Source: an uncultured Alphaproteobacteria bacterium
GTDB lineage: Bacteria > Pseudomonadota > Alphaproteobacteria > HIMB59
Length of the DNA stretch: 64,000 nucleotides
Direction of reading: 5' to 3'
NCBI GenBank assembly: GCA_902524245.1
Contig: CABZCN010000004.1
Span: 1 to 64,000, forward strand
The notes beneath the pieces are model-generated. The model searched no databases. It was not told the origin of the DNA and saw only the letters and a program-made list of their open reading frames with translations. The position numbers were made by a program, and so were the translations under genes. This document shows, in pieces, positions 19,491 through 28,612 of this stretch (position 1 is its first letter; every line of letters starts with the position of its first letter).

Positions 19491-21523
19491 TATGCTGATT
19501 TCTCCAAAAGAGACGGAGTTGAAATTATTTCCTCAACACATTTGGCCATAGTGATAGAATTTTTTGAAATCACGTCTGACATATAAAAATTACTTAAAGG
19601 ATATTCTGCCTTACAATCTTCAAATTCAATATCCGGTGTAATTGAAGTTGAATTTTCAACAGCAATAATTTCATGATAATCAGAAAGAATTGGGTGTTTG
19701 TCAAATAACTCAGATCTTAATTGATCAAATGTATTTGGGATAAAATCAAAAGATAATTCATCAGATAGTTTTTTTAGTATCGACCACTCTTCTTTGGCGG
19801 ATCCAATTGGATTATGACATTTTTTTGCTTCTTGAGGTCTGCCTTCAATATTTACAAAAGTACCATTTTTCTCTGTATAAAGAGGTGTTGGCAAAACAAT
19901 ATCAGAGCCCATCGCTCCATCATCACCATGATGGCCAAAATAAACTTTAAAACAGTTATTGAACTGATCGTTGGCAATATGTTCTGAGCCAAAAGAAAGT
20001 ACCAATTCAAAATTATCTTTTTTTAAATTAGAAAACGGTTCACAAAGGTTATTAGTAGTATTACCTATAATCAATTGTCCCACACGTGAAGCATATGGAT
20101 TTAAAAAATTTAGATTATTTTTTTCTTTTGTAATAACTTTGTATTTATCAGCATATGAAAAAATAGATTTTAAAGTTTTAATATTTTTAATTTTATTTAA
20201 AAACGCAGAGCCAATAATTATAAGAGGGTTAGTAGATTTTTTTAATGCTTTGATTAGGTTTTCATTATTTAAATCTGATAAACTTTCTCCTAGATACTCT
20301 GTTTTATAGTTCAAAGATATATTTCCACCAATGTTAAATACTTTTGCGTCATTATTGTAAGCTTTAAATATCTTATGATTTATGATAGGCGTTTCTATTT
20401 TTGGGTTTGTTCCTACAAGTATAATTAAATCTGAATTTTCTATATCGTTCAAAGGCGTGTTAAAACGATAACTATCTAAGCTTTCTAGGATAGCATGATT
20501 ATCAGTTCGGCACTCCACATTATCTTTACCATAATTTGACATAAATTTTTTGATTGCATATCCGGTTTCTAAATCTACGTGCTCACCAATCAAAGCTAAT
20601 GGTTTTAAAGTTTTTAATTTATCTTTTAAAATATTTAAAGACACTTCCCAATTTGATATTGATAATTTTTGGTTTTCTTTAATATAGGGTGTGTCTATTC
20701 TTTGTTGGTAGTAACCATCATAGTTAAATCTAACTTTATCTGATATCCACTCTTCATTTATGTATTCATTTGTTCTTGGTGTAACTCTTAAAATCTCCTC
20801 TGCTCTACTGTCAACTCTGATATTAGAACCAACACTATCGAAGATATCGATTGAGTCTGTACGTTTTAGCTCCCAAGGACGTGCTTTAAATTGATATGGC
20901 TTACTCGTAAGTGCTCCTACAGGGCATAAATCAATTACGTTACCTGAAAGCTCTGAAGTGATTGATTGTTCAAGGTAAGTGGTAATTTCTGCATTCTCTC
21001 CCCTACCTAACATACCTAATTCTGGAACTCCGGCTACTTCAGTGGCAAATCTTACACACCTAGTGCAATGGATGCATCTAGTCATTATAGTGTTTACCAA
21101 AGGTCCCATATTTTTATTATCAACAGCCCTTTTATTCTCTTTATATCTAGATTTGTCGAAACCGTAGTACATGGCCTGATCCTGTAAGTCGCATTCTCCA
21201 CCTTGATCACAAATTGGGCAATCTAAGGGGTGATTAATTAATAAAAACTCCATTACACCTTTTCTACCTGCATTTACCTTTTCAGAATTGGTGATTATCG
21301 ACATGCCCTCCATTAGAGGCATAGTGCAGGAAGATACTAATTTTGGAGCTTTTTCAATTTCTACTAAACACATTCTACAGTTACCAGCTATAGAGAGTTT
21401 GTCGTGATAGCAAAATCTTGGAATTTCTTCACCAGCGATTTCACAGGCTTGCATCACAGTCAGATTTTTATCTACCTGAATTTCTTTTTGATTAACTTTA
21501 ATATTTATTAAATCGTCGCTCAT
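19490..21523 (-). CDS. nuoG: NADH-quinone oxidoreductase subunit G
   Basis: Largest peripheral subunit of complex I; carries a 2Fe-2S and two or three 4Fe-4S clusters. Seen: a ferredoxin domain with [15 protein letters not shown] and a later Cys, the His-Cys cluster [19 protein letters not shown], and [10 protein letters not shown] with a downstream [13 protein letters not shown]. The molybdopterin-like domain follows (residues ~220-640, no cofactor expected). 677 residues, at the short end of the family. The last four bases overlap nuoF. Confidence 0.95.
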   Translation of the reverse strand: MSDDLINIKVNQKEIQVDKNLTVMQACEIAGEEIPRFCYHDKLSIAGNCRMCLVEIEKAPKLVSSCTMPLMEGMSIITNSEKVNAGRKGVMEFLLINHPLDCPICDQGGECDLQDQAMYYGFDKSRYKENKRAVDNKNMGPLVNTIMTRCIHCTRCVRFATEVAGVPELGMLGRGENAEITTYLEQSITSELSGNVIDLCPVGALTSKPYQFKARPWELKRTDSIDIFDSVGSNIRVDSRAEEILRVTPRTNEYINEEWISDKVRFNYDGYYQQRIDTPYIKENQKLSISNWEVSLNILKDKLKTLKPLALIGEHVDLETGYAIKKFMSNYGKDNVECRTDNHAILESLDSYRFNTPLNDIENSDLIILVGTNPKIETPIINHKIFKAYNNDAKVFNIGGNISLNYKTEYLGESLSDLNNENLIKALKKSTNPLIIIGSAFLNKIKNIKTLKSIFSYADKYKVITKEKNNLNFLNPYASRVGQLIIGNTTNNLCEPFSNLKKDNFELVLSFGSEHIANDQFNNCFKVYFGHHGDDGAMGSDIVLPTPLYTEKNGTFVNIEGRPQEAKKCHNPIGSAKEEWSILKKLSDELSFDFIPNTFDQLRSELFDKHPILSDYHEIIAVENSTSITPDIEFEDCKAEYPLSNFYMSDVISKNSITMAKCVEEIISTPSLLEKSA

Positions 21524-22791
21524 GAAGCTTTTAACTTTTTATTATATTTACTTATTAACTCTGATTTAAAATTTTTAATGAGTCCTTGTATAGGCCAAGC
21601 TGCTGCATCTCCTAAAGCGCAGATAGTATGACCCTCTACTTGCTTTGTAACATTTTCTAAAAGCTCTATTTGTTCAGGAGATATCTCTCCTCTAACTAAT
21701 CTCTGCATCATTCTATGCATCCAGCCTGTTCCTTCTCTGCAAGGTGTACATTGACCACAACTTTCATGTTTGTAAAAGTGAGCAAACCTCTCAATTACCT
21801 CAGCAATATCATTATCCTTGTTAACAACAATCACTCCAGCTGTACCCAAACCTGAGCCATTAGCTTTTAGATCATCAAAATTCATTAAAACTGACTCACA
21901 AATATTTTTTGGAAGCATTGGGGTACTAGAACCTCCTGGTACTATCGCCTTTAAATTATCCCATCCTCCCTCAACTCCATCACAATGCTTTTCAACTAAT
22001 TCTTTGAGTGGTATTCCCATTTCCTCTTCTATTGTGCATGGCTTATTAACGTTACCAGATATGCAAAAAATTTTTGTGCCTGTATTATTTTCAGCACCAA
22101 TTGACTTAAACCAATCTGGGCCTCTTCTTAAAATAGTTGGAACTACTGCAATTGACTCCACATTGTTAATAGTTGTCGGCATACCATACAAACCTACACC
22201 AGCAGGAAAAGGTGGTTTTAATCTTGGTTGTCCTTTTTTTCCTTCTAAACTCTCTAAAAGAGCTGTCTCTTCTCCACAAATGTAAGCTCCAGCACCTCTA
22301 TGAACATAAAGATCAAAATCAAATCCGCTACCACAAGCGTTTTTTCCAATAAAGCCTCGATCATATGCCTCTTCAATTGCCTTTTCTAATTGGACATATT
22401 CGTAATGGTATTCGCCCCTTATGTATATGTAACATTTAGTGGCTTGAATTGCGTATGAAGCTATCAAGCACCCCTCTACAAGAGTATGCGGGTCATTTCT
22501 GATAATTTCTCTATCTTTGCAAGTACCAGGTTCTGACTCATCAGCATTTACAACCAAATAATGCTGTTTACCAGTATTCTTTGGCATGAATGACCATTTA
22601 AGACCTGTAGAAAATCCAGCTCCACCTCTTCCTCTTAACTGACTGGTTTTAACTAATTCGATTATATCATTTTGATCTTTAGATAAAATTTCTTTTGTGT
22701 TTGACCAGGAGCCTCTTTTTAAAGCTCCTTCTATGAAGGGTTCTTGAAAACCATGAAGGTTTTGAAAAACTTTATCTTTTTCATTAAGCAT
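21520..22791 (-). CDS. nuoF: NADH-quinone oxidoreductase subunit F
   Basis: NADH- and FMN-binding subunit with 4Fe-4S cluster N3. Seen: the NADH-binding glycine loop [59 protein letters not shown], and the cluster motif [12 protein letters not shown] with a distant Cys (HTICALGD). I took the ATG at 22791, which overlaps the nuoE stop by 8 bases and gives 423 residues. The frame is open to 22830, but those extra residues lie wholly inside nuoE. Confidence 0.95.
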   Translation of the reverse strand: MLNEKDKVFQNLHGFQEPFIEGALKRGSWSNTKEILSKDQNDIIELVKTSQLRGRGGAGFSTGLKWSFMPKNTGKQHYLVVNADESEPGTCKDREIIRNDPHTLVEGCLIASYAIQATKCYIYIRGEYHYEYVQLEKAIEEAYDRGFIGKNACGSGFDFDLYVHRGAGAYICGEETALLESLEGKKGQPRLKPPFPAGVGLYGMPTTINNVESIAVVPTILRRGPDWFKSIGAENNTGTKIFCISGNVNKPCTIEEEMGIPLKELVEKHCDGVEGGWDNLKAIVPGGSSTPMLPKNICESVLMNFDDLKANGSGLGTAGVIVVNKDNDIAEVIERFAHFYKHESCGQCTPCREGTGWMHRMMQRLVRGEISPEQIELLENVTKQVEGHTICALGDAAAWPIQGLIKNFKSELISKYNKKLKAS

Positions 22792-23371
22792 TTTCTGAAC
22801 TTCTCCTACCTTTTTGAGAACCAATGACATTTGGTTTTCCCTCTTTAATATTGTCTATAATTTTTTTTGTAGACTCTTCATCTAAATCCTCAAAGAAGTC
22901 ATTATTAATTTGTATCATAGGTCCATTTGAGCAAGCACCTAGACACTCTACTTCAACAACTGTAAATTTATTATCGTCACTGGTATCATTAATTTCACAT
23001 TTTGTTTCTCTACAAATAGTTTTCGTAATCTTATTTGAACCTCTAAGCCAACAAGGAGAGGTTCTACAAATCTGAACAAGATTTTCTCCAACAGGTCTTG
23101 TATTATACATTGAATAAAATGAGGCTACTTCTGTGACTCTTATTTTAGGCATATTTAAAGTTTCAGCGATTGTTTCTATACATTCGATACTTATCCAATT
23201 ATTGTTTTGCTCTTGAGCCAAATAAAGAAGAGGCATAACTGCACTTTGTTCTCTACCTTTTGGGTATTTAGAAATTATATTTTTAATTGATCTTAAGTTA
23301 TCTTTTGACCAAGAGAATTTTTCGCCTGATCTAGAAAAATTATTAGATAAACCTGGATGATTACTACTCAT
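22784..23371 (-). CDS. nuoE: NADH-quinone oxidoreductase subunit E
   Basis: 24-kDa-type thioredoxin-fold subunit holding 2Fe-2S cluster N1a. Seen: an N-terminal helical part ([19 protein letters not shown]), the cluster ligands [11 protein letters not shown] and [16 protein letters not shown] in the expected C-x4-C ... C-x3-C pattern, and [13 protein letters not shown]. 195 residues with a short polar tail. Confidence 0.95.
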   Translation of the reverse strand: MSSNHPGLSNNFSRSGEKFSWSKDNLRSIKNIISKYPKGREQSAVMPLLYLAQEQNNNWISIECIETIAETLNMPKIRVTEVASFYSMYNTRPVGENLVQICRTSPCWLRGSNKITKTICRETKCEINDTSDDNKFTVVEVECLGACSNGPMIQINNDFFEDLDEESTKKIIDNIKEGKPNVIGSQKGRRSSENA

Positions 23372-24543
23372 CTGTCTACTTCTCCAAATACTATATCTAG
23401 GCTTCCTAAAATTGATGGTACGTCAGCTAGTTGGTGGCCCTTTGATAAAAAATGTAATGCCTGTAAATGAACAAAGCCCGGTGCTCTCAGCTTGCATCGA
23501 TATGGTTTGGAACTTCCATCTGAAACTAATACAACACCAAATTCTCCTTTTGGTGCCTCTACGCTTTTGTATGTAATACCTTCAGGAACCCTATAACCCT
23601 CGGTAAATAATTTAAAATGATGAATAATAGCTTCCATTGAATTTTTCATTTCTGATCTTTTAGGTGGAGTGATTTTATTATTCTCAACCATTACGGGTCC
23701 TTCTGGAATATTTTCAATACATTGTAAGATTATCTTTACTGACTCTCTCATCTCTTCCATTCTCACCAAATATCTATCATAGGTGTCACCAGTTTTTCCA
23801 ACAGGTATGTCGAAATCTAAATCCTCATAAACATCATAAGGTTGAGATTTTCTTAAATCCCAAGCTACGCCACTAGCACGAAGAACAGGACCGCTGCAAC
23901 TTAGTCTTATTGCATCATCCTTTTTTAAAATACCTATATCAACAGATCGTTGTTTGAATATTCTATTCTCAGTAAGTAATTCTTCAAGCGTATCTATAAA
24001 TTTTGGAAAATTAGTAAAATACTTTTTCATTTTTTCTAGTAAATTCTCAGGCAAGTCTTGGTGAACTCCACCAGGACGAAAATAAGCTGCATGAAATCTG
24101 GCACCAGATACAGCTTCATGGAACTCCAACATTTTTTCTCTTTCTTCGAAAGCCCACAGCATTGGAGTAGCAGCACCTATATCCATTGCAAAAGCTGGAA
24201 TATTTAATAAATGATTTAGTATCCTAGTGACTTCTGCAAACATAACTCTGATATATTGAGCTCGTTTAGGAGATTCAATATTTAATAAACTCTCAACAGC
24301 TAAAGCGAAGGCATGTTCTTGACACATTGGAGAAACATAATCAAGACGATCAAAATATGGTATAGCTTGAGTATAAGTTTTTTGTTCAATTAATTTTTCA
24401 GTTCCTCTATGTAAAAGTCCAATGTGAGGTTCGGCTTTATTAACCACCTCCCCTTCTAATTGTACAAGTAATCTAAGAACTCCATGAGCAGCAGGATGTT
24501 GAGGTCCAAAATTAAGAGTTACAGGTTTAAAATTCTCTGACAT
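23368..24543 (-). CDS. nuoD: NADH-quinone oxidoreductase subunit D
   Basis: 49-kDa subunit that forms the quinone site with NuoB. Seen: [15 protein letters not shown] with the quinone-binding His, [59 protein letters not shown]-like residues, and [25 protein letters not shown]. 391 residues, normal. Overlaps nuoE by 4 bases (ATGA type); nuoC and nuoD are separate genes here. Confidence 0.97.
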   Translation of the reverse strand: MSENFKPVTLNFGPQHPAAHGVLRLLVQLEGEVVNKAEPHIGLLHRGTEKLIEQKTYTQAIPYFDRLDYVSPMCQEHAFALAVESLLNIESPKRAQYIRVMFAEVTRILNHLLNIPAFAMDIGAATPMLWAFEEREKMLEFHEAVSGARFHAAYFRPGGVHQDLPENLLEKMKKYFTNFPKFIDTLEELLTENRIFKQRSVDIGILKKDDAIRLSCSGPVLRASGVAWDLRKSQPYDVYEDLDFDIPVGKTGDTYDRYLVRMEEMRESVKIILQCIENIPEGPVMVENNKITPPKRSEMKNSMEAIIHHFKLFTEGYRVPEGITYKSVEAPKGEFGVVLVSDGSSKPYRCKLRAPGFVHLQALHFLSKGHQLADVPSILGSLDIVFGEVDR

Positions 24544-25139
24544 TACTTTTTTTCAAGCTCCTCTTTGATTGTTTCTTTCATTCCCTCCCAAGGACTTTCA
24601 TTGTCAAAATCTCGAAACTCCTGTTTTAAAGTCACTGGTTCATAAACAACTTTTTTTAAGTTTTCATCGTAACGAACCTCTTCATAACCCGTCAGAGGAA
24701 AGTCTTTTCTGAGCGGATGTCCTTGAAAGTTATAGTCATTCATTATTCTTTGAAGATTAGGATGGTTAACAAAGTTTATACCAAAAAGATCGTAACATTC
24801 TCTTTCAAACCAATCAGCGGACTCAAAAATTTGAGTTATTGAATTGATATCTAAATTATCTTCGGAAATGTTAGTGAAAATAAATAATCTTTTATTAAAT
24901 TTTAAACTTAGAAAAGAGTAGATAATAGTAAATCTTTCATTTGAATAACTTGATTTGGATAGCATATTATCAGTTACAGTAATATCAATTAACTGGTCAT
25001 AGAGAAGATCTTCGTCTTCTTTTATTTTTTGTGTTACTTCTAGTATGGAGTCTTTGTTCACTAAAATATTGTCTATTCCAGATTTTATTGGAAAATGGAA
25101 TTTTCCGGTTGAATATTTCTGTAAAATATTTGGAGACAA
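24543..25139 (-). CDS. nuoC: NADH-quinone oxidoreductase subunit C
   Basis: 30-kDa subunit of the complex I peripheral arm. Seen: the family signature [46 protein letters not shown] near residue 110, and the C-terminal [13 protein letters not shown]. 198 residues. The start codon is TTG at 25139, five bases after the nuoB stop; I see no in-frame ATG that would keep the N-terminal domain. Confidence 0.95.
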   Translation of the reverse strand: MSPNILQKYSTGKFHFPIKSGIDNILVNKDSILEVTQKIKEDEDLLYDQLIDITVTDNMLSKSSYSNERFTIIYSFLSLKFNKRLFIFTNISEDNLDINSITQIFESADWFERECYDLFGINFVNHPNLQRIMNDYNFQGHPLRKDFPLTGYEEVRYDENLKKVVYEPVTLKQEFRDFDNESPWEGMKETIKEELEKK

Positions 25140-25144
25140 GAAGT

Positions 25145-25675
25145 TTACCTATAAATCTTCTTTTTCTTTTTAATTTTATCTTGAAGTTGCATAATGCCGT
25201 ACAAAAGAGCTTCTGCGGTAGGTGGACATCCAGGAACATAAATATCTACAGGAACTATCCTATCACATCCTCGAACAACAGAGTAAGAGTAATGATAATA
25301 TCCTCCTCCATTAGCACAAGAGCCCATAGAGATTACCCATCTTGGTTCAGGCATTTGATCGTAAACTTTTCTCAAAGCAGATGCCATTTTGTTTGTAAGA
25401 GTTCCAGCAACAATCATTACATCAGATTGTCTTGGCGAGCCTCTTGGAATTACACCTAGGCGATCTAGATCGTATCTACTCATATAGGAGTGCATCATCT
25501 CAACTCCACAACACGCTAAACCGAAAGTCATAGGCCATAATGATCCTGATCTCGCCCAATTAATTAAATTTTCAAATGAAGCTGTTACAAATCCTTTTTT
25601 TTCAAATAGTTCATCAATATTTAATGATTTATCTTTTTCTAATACTACTCCCAATCTAGTGCTCCATTTTTCCAT
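25145..25675 (-). CDS. nuoB: NADH-quinone oxidoreductase subunit B
   Basis: PSST subunit that holds cluster N2 next to the quinone site. Seen: the tandem-cysteine motif [12 protein letters not shown], then [65 protein letters not shown] with the other cluster ligands, and a basic tail. 176 residues. The ATG at 25675 puts the first ten codons inside nuoA (31-base overlap); a TTG at codon 8 is an alternative. Confidence 0.96.
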   Translation of the reverse strand: MEKWSTRLGVVLEKDKSLNIDELFEKKGFVTASFENLINWARSGSLWPMTFGLACCGVEMMHSYMSRYDLDRLGVIPRGSPRQSDVMIVAGTLTNKMASALRKVYDQMPEPRWVISMGSCANGGGYYHYSYSVVRGCDRIVPVDIYVPGCPPTAEALLYGIMQLQDKIKKKKKIYR

Positions 25676-26004
25676 TCATATATAAATCCCACTGTGAGAA
25701 TAAATAAAAAAAACATCATTGAATAAAAACCAAGAGCTCCGATATTGCTAAGACTCACAGCCCAAGGAAATAAAAACGCAATCTCTAAATCAAATATAAT
25801 AAAAAGTATTGAAACTAAATAAAACTTAACGTCAAATTTTGATCGAGCGTCGTCAAATGCCTCAAAACCACATTCATATGGGGATAGTTTTTCAGTATCA
25901 GGTGAGCTTGGTGATAATATTTTTGAGAGCAAATACATAGCAATTGCCATTCCTGCTCCAATAACAATGAATATCAATATAAAAATATAATCTAGGTTAT
26001 ACAT
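25645..26004 (-). CDS. nuoA: NADH-quinone oxidoreductase subunit A
   Basis: Three-helix membrane subunit of complex I. Seen: a first helix (residues 6-28), the conserved loop [42 protein letters not shown] with its Cys, Asp and Glu residues, and a third helix near residue 90. 119 residues. First gene of the uninterrupted fourteen-gene nuo operon; a TATAAT box lies about 30 bases upstream (separate entry). Confidence 0.96.
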   Translation of the reverse strand: MYNLDYIFILIFIVIGAGMAIAMYLLSKILSPSSPDTEKLSPYECGFEAFDDARSKFDVKFYLVSILFIIFDLEIAFLFPWAVSLSNIGALGFYSMMFFLFILTVGFIYEWKNGALDWE

Positions 26005-26611
26005 AAAAAGTTTTGATTTTCCGTAACGAAGTACATTATAAGAAACAATATGTATTTAGTGACGATAAAAATGACGCATTAGCCATACACATGAATTTAT
26101 AAAATTTAAGTGTAATATATCTAATGTTAATAATATTCTTTGATAATTAGTAGCTCTTAATCTTATAAAATAGAAATGAGTGATAGTTTACATATTATTT
26201 TAAATAATAGGATTATGAAGAGTAGTAGTTAAAAAAATCTTTAAACATTATGAACCGAAGTAAATTAAAACATCAATTTATTGATAAAACATTCTAATCT
26301 AAAACTGTAAAAACCATATTTAAAATTTGAAAAATTATTTAAATATTTAAACCTTTGTAGTCTATTCAAAGGGTTGATTTTTTATAAAACTAATTAATCT
26401 TGTTTTATTGTGATTTTATTTTGAACAAACTCATAATTTATGCTTTTAATAAGATCTGAAATCACCAAGAAACAACTTTTTAAACATATTCTAATAATTT
26501 TACTTCACTGAATATTATGAATATTTATGCAATAAGTAATCGTTTTGAAAAAAATTTTATCTATGGTAATTTGACTTTTATTAAATTGAATAATTTTTAA
26601 ATAAAATTTTT
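26005..26611. other. 607-base non-coding stretch between nuoA and the HAD/NTase gene
   Basis: Very AT-rich divergent intergenic region with stops in all frames and no ORF worth calling. It should hold the promoters of the nuo operon (minus) and of the next gene (plus). On the plus strand there are TTGACT and TTGAAA hexamers 20-70 bases before the ATG at 26612, but no convincing -10 at the right spacing. I found no tRNA, hairpin terminator or repeat. It is by far the longest gap in an otherwise gap-poor window. Confidence 0.6.
26035..26040 (-). promoter_or_regulatory. Candidate -10 box of the nuo operon promoter
   Basis: On the minus strand the sequence reads TATAAT exactly, 30 bases upstream of the nuoA ATG, which predicts a leader of about 24 bases. 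No good -35 hexamer lies at the right distance (GTCACT is the best). The call rests on the perfect -10 and on its position ahead of the first gene of the operon. In DNA this AT-rich the match could be chance. Confidence 0.4.
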
Positions 26612-27997
26612 ATGACTATTAAGGCAATTATATTTGACTTAGATGGAGTTTTAATTGAGACTAAAGATTTACATTTTAATGCTTTAAACCAAGCTATATC
26701 TAAATTTGACTCTAATTATCGAATATCATATTCTGATCACCTTAAAAAATTTGATGGCCTGAGTACAAATAAAAAATTACAAATCTTAATTGAGCAAGGT
26801 CTAAATCCATCACTTAAAGATAAAATTGAACTTGAAAAAAAAAAAATTACAGAAACTCTTTTAAAAAAACAAATTGAATTTGATCAAGATATATATAGCA
26901 TTTTTGAATATTTCCATTCTAGATCTATAAAACTCTCTATAGCAACAAATTCTATAAAAAAAACACTCGACACAGCTATTAATGTTCTAAAACTTAGAAA
27001 TTTTATATCATACTCTATTTCAAATGAAGAAATCACTAAGCCTAAACCTAGCTCAGAAATTTATCTAAAATCATTTATTAAACTAGGATTGGAACCTAAA
27101 GAAGTATTGATTATTGAAGACTCAAAGATAGGCCGTGAAGCTGCTTATAATTCTGGTGGTAATTGTTTAGAAGTTGAAAATTTTAAAAAAGATCTAACTA
27201 TAGAAAGGATATCAAGGAAAATAATGTTTATAAATCAAAATATAAATACTTATAAATGGAAATCAGATAATTTAAATGTGCTTATACCTATGGCAGGTCA
27301 TGGAAGTAGGTTCAAAGAAAAAGGATATGTATTTCCTAAACCACTTATTTCAATAAAAAATCAACCAATGATACAAACTGTAGTCGAAAATATTGCCATT
27401 GAAGCAAATTTTCATTTCATAATATTAAAAGAACATAATCAAAAATATAATATAAAAAATGTGCTAAAATTATGCAGTGAAAATTGCAATATCATTGAAC
27501 TTGATCATGTCACAGAGGGAGCTGCTTGCACATCTTTGTTAGCTGAAAAATTTTTAGATAATGATAAACCCTTGCTAATAGCAAACTCTGATCAGTTTAT
27601 AAAATGGGATAGTTCTGAAACTATGTACTCTATCACATCCTCCGATGTAGATGGCGCTATTTTAACTTTTAAATCCACTCATCCAAAATGGTCATACGCA
27701 AAAGTTGACAATAACAATAGGGTAATTGAAGTTGCTGAAAAGAACCCAATTTCAGATAATGCCACAGTAGGTATTTACTATTGGAAAAAAGGTTCAGACT
27801 ATGTCAAGTATGCAAAAGAAATGATCAATAAAAATATTAGAGTTAATGGTGAATTTTATATTTGTCCAGTTTACAATGAGGCTATTAAAGACAATAAAAA
27901 AATAGTTATAAAAGAAATTGATGAAATGTGGGGACTTGGGACACCAGAAGATTTAGAGGTATTTCTAAAACATATGTATCCCGATAAAAAAATTTAA
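26612..27997 (+). CDS. Two-domain protein: HAD-family phosphatase fused to a nucleotidyltransferase
   Basis: 461 residues with two recognisable enzymes. Residues 1-~205 are a HAD hydrolase of the beta-phosphoglucomutase type: FDLDGVL with Asp9/Asp11, ATNS (motif II, 111-114), KPKPSSEIY (motif III Lys) and IIEDSKIGREAA (motif IV). Residues ~221-455 are a sugar-1-phosphate-type nucleotidyltransferase: PMAGHGSRFKEKGYVFPKPL (226-245), EGAACTSLLA and NSDQF (metal site). Such pairs prepare and activate phosphorylated sugars or related head groups for surface polysaccharide. The substrate cannot be read from sequence. It stands alone on the plus strand, with no glycan genes beside it in the window, which hints at transfer. 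Confidence 0.8.
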   Translation: MTIKAIIFDLDGVLIETKDLHFNALNQAISKFDSNYRISYSDHLKKFDGLSTNKKLQILIEQGLNPSLKDKIELEKKKITETLLKKQIEFDQDIYSIFEYFHSRSIKLSIATNSIKKTLDTAINVLKLRNFISYSISNEEITKPKPSSEIYLKSFIKLGLEPKEVLIIEDSKIGREAAYNSGGNCLEVENFKKDLTIERISRKIMFINQNINTYKWKSDNLNVLIPMAGHGSRFKEKGYVFPKPLISIKNQPMIQTVVENIAIEANFHFIILKEHNQKYNIKNVLKLCSENCNIIELDHVTEGAACTSLLAEKFLDNDKPLLIANSDQFIKWDSSETMYSITSSDVDGAILTFKSTHPKWSYAKVDNNNRVIEVAEKNPISDNATVGIYYWKKGSDYVKYAKEMINKNIRVNGEFYICPVYNEAIKDNKKIVIKEIDEMWGLGTPEDLEVFLKHMYPDKKI

Positions 27998-28020
27998 TTA
28001 GTGCTATTGTGTAGAAATTA

Positions 28021-28040
28021 TTAGCTACTAAAGTAGTTAG
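28021..28040 (+). terminator. Weak hairpin between the HAD/NTase gene and tRNA-Asp
   Basis: TTAGCTAC and GTAGTTAG can pair around a TAAA loop; all eight positions pair on the plus strand if two G-U pairs are allowed. It lies 24 bases after the HAD/NTase stop, between two convergent units. No T-run follows, so termination is uncertain. Confidence 0.22.
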
Positions 28041-28076
28041 CGAGAAATAAGCATATGAAATAAGTTCTTAATTAAG

Positions 28077-28154
28077 TGGCGGGAGCGACGGGACTCGAAC
28101 CCGCGACCTCCTGCGTGACAGGCAGGCGTTCTAACCAAACTGAACTACACCCCC
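28077..28154 (-). tRNA. tRNA-Asp (GTC)
   Basis: Cloverleaf read by eye: acceptor GGGGGTG pairs with CGCTCCC; D-arm AGTTCAGTTTGGTTAGAA; anticodon stem GCCTG..CAGG with loop CTGTCAC (anticodon GTC); T-arm GCGGGTTCGAGTCCCGT; discriminator G and an encoded CCA. Last gene of the HU-lon-clpX side operon, 13 bases after tRNA-Val. Confidence 0.97.
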
Positions 28155-28167
28155 GACAAGTGTCGAA

Positions 28168-28243
28168 TGGTGGGCGATGACGGACTCGAACCGCCGACCC
28201 TCTCGGTGTAAACGAGATGCTCTACCAACTGAGCTAATCGCCC
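28168..28243 (-). tRNA. tRNA-Val (TAC)
   Basis: 76 bases including an encoded CCA: acceptor GGGCGAT with ATCGCCC, D-arm AGCTCAGTTGGTAGAGC, anticodon stem TCTCG/CGAGA with loop TTTACAC (anticodon TAC), T-arm GGCGGTTCGAGTCCGTC. It begins 17 bases after the hup stop, so it is probably co-transcribed and its processing would trim the hup mRNA. Confidence 0.97.
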
Positions 28244-28260
28244 TATCTAATTTGCAAAAA

Positions 28261-28542
28261 TTAGACTGTGGACTTTATTAGTTCTTTAAGCTGTTTTCCA
28301 GCAAGAAATTTTGGCTTTTTTGATGCAGGAATTTGGATTGACTCACCCGTTCTTGGGTTTCTTCCAGTTTTAGCTTTTGTATTAGCAACCTTAAAAGTTC
28401 CAAAACCAGCAATCTTAACATCCCCTCCTGCTTTCAAAGTAGATGTGATAATATCAAATAAACTTTCTACAGCCTTAGTTGCATCTGATTTTCCAACACC
28501 ATTTTTAGTACTATATTCAGCAATGAGTTCATTTTTGTTCAT
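28261..28542 (-). CDS. hup: DNA-binding protein HU
   Basis: Small basic nucleoid protein that binds and bends DNA. 93 residues with the family pattern: MNKNELIAEYS start, GVGKSDATKAVESLFD helices, GDVKIAGFGTFKV, and the DNA-contacting arm KTGRNPRTGESIQIPASKKPKF. Strong Shine-Dalgarno AAGGAGG upstream. Located directly after lon, as in many proteobacteria. IHF is less likely given the arm sequence. Confidence 0.94.
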   Translation of the reverse strand: MNKNELIAEYSTKNGVGKSDATKAVESLFDIITSTLKAGGDVKIAGFGTFKVANTKAKTGRNPRTGESIQIPASKKPKFLAGKQLKELIKSTV

Positions 28543-28612
28543 ACCGAACCTCCTTAGTGATTCTATTAGTTAATTGTAGTAAGAAAAAGGTAAGAAAATC
28601 AATAACAATATA

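Noticed and set aside
21818-22285. 155-residue open frame opposite nuoF
   Set aside because: Antisense shadow of a highly conserved gene; no domain, no ribosome-binding site.
25031-25459. 142-residue open frame opposite nuoB/nuoC
   Set aside because: Antisense shadow of nuoB and nuoC, both with full Fe-S or family signatures.
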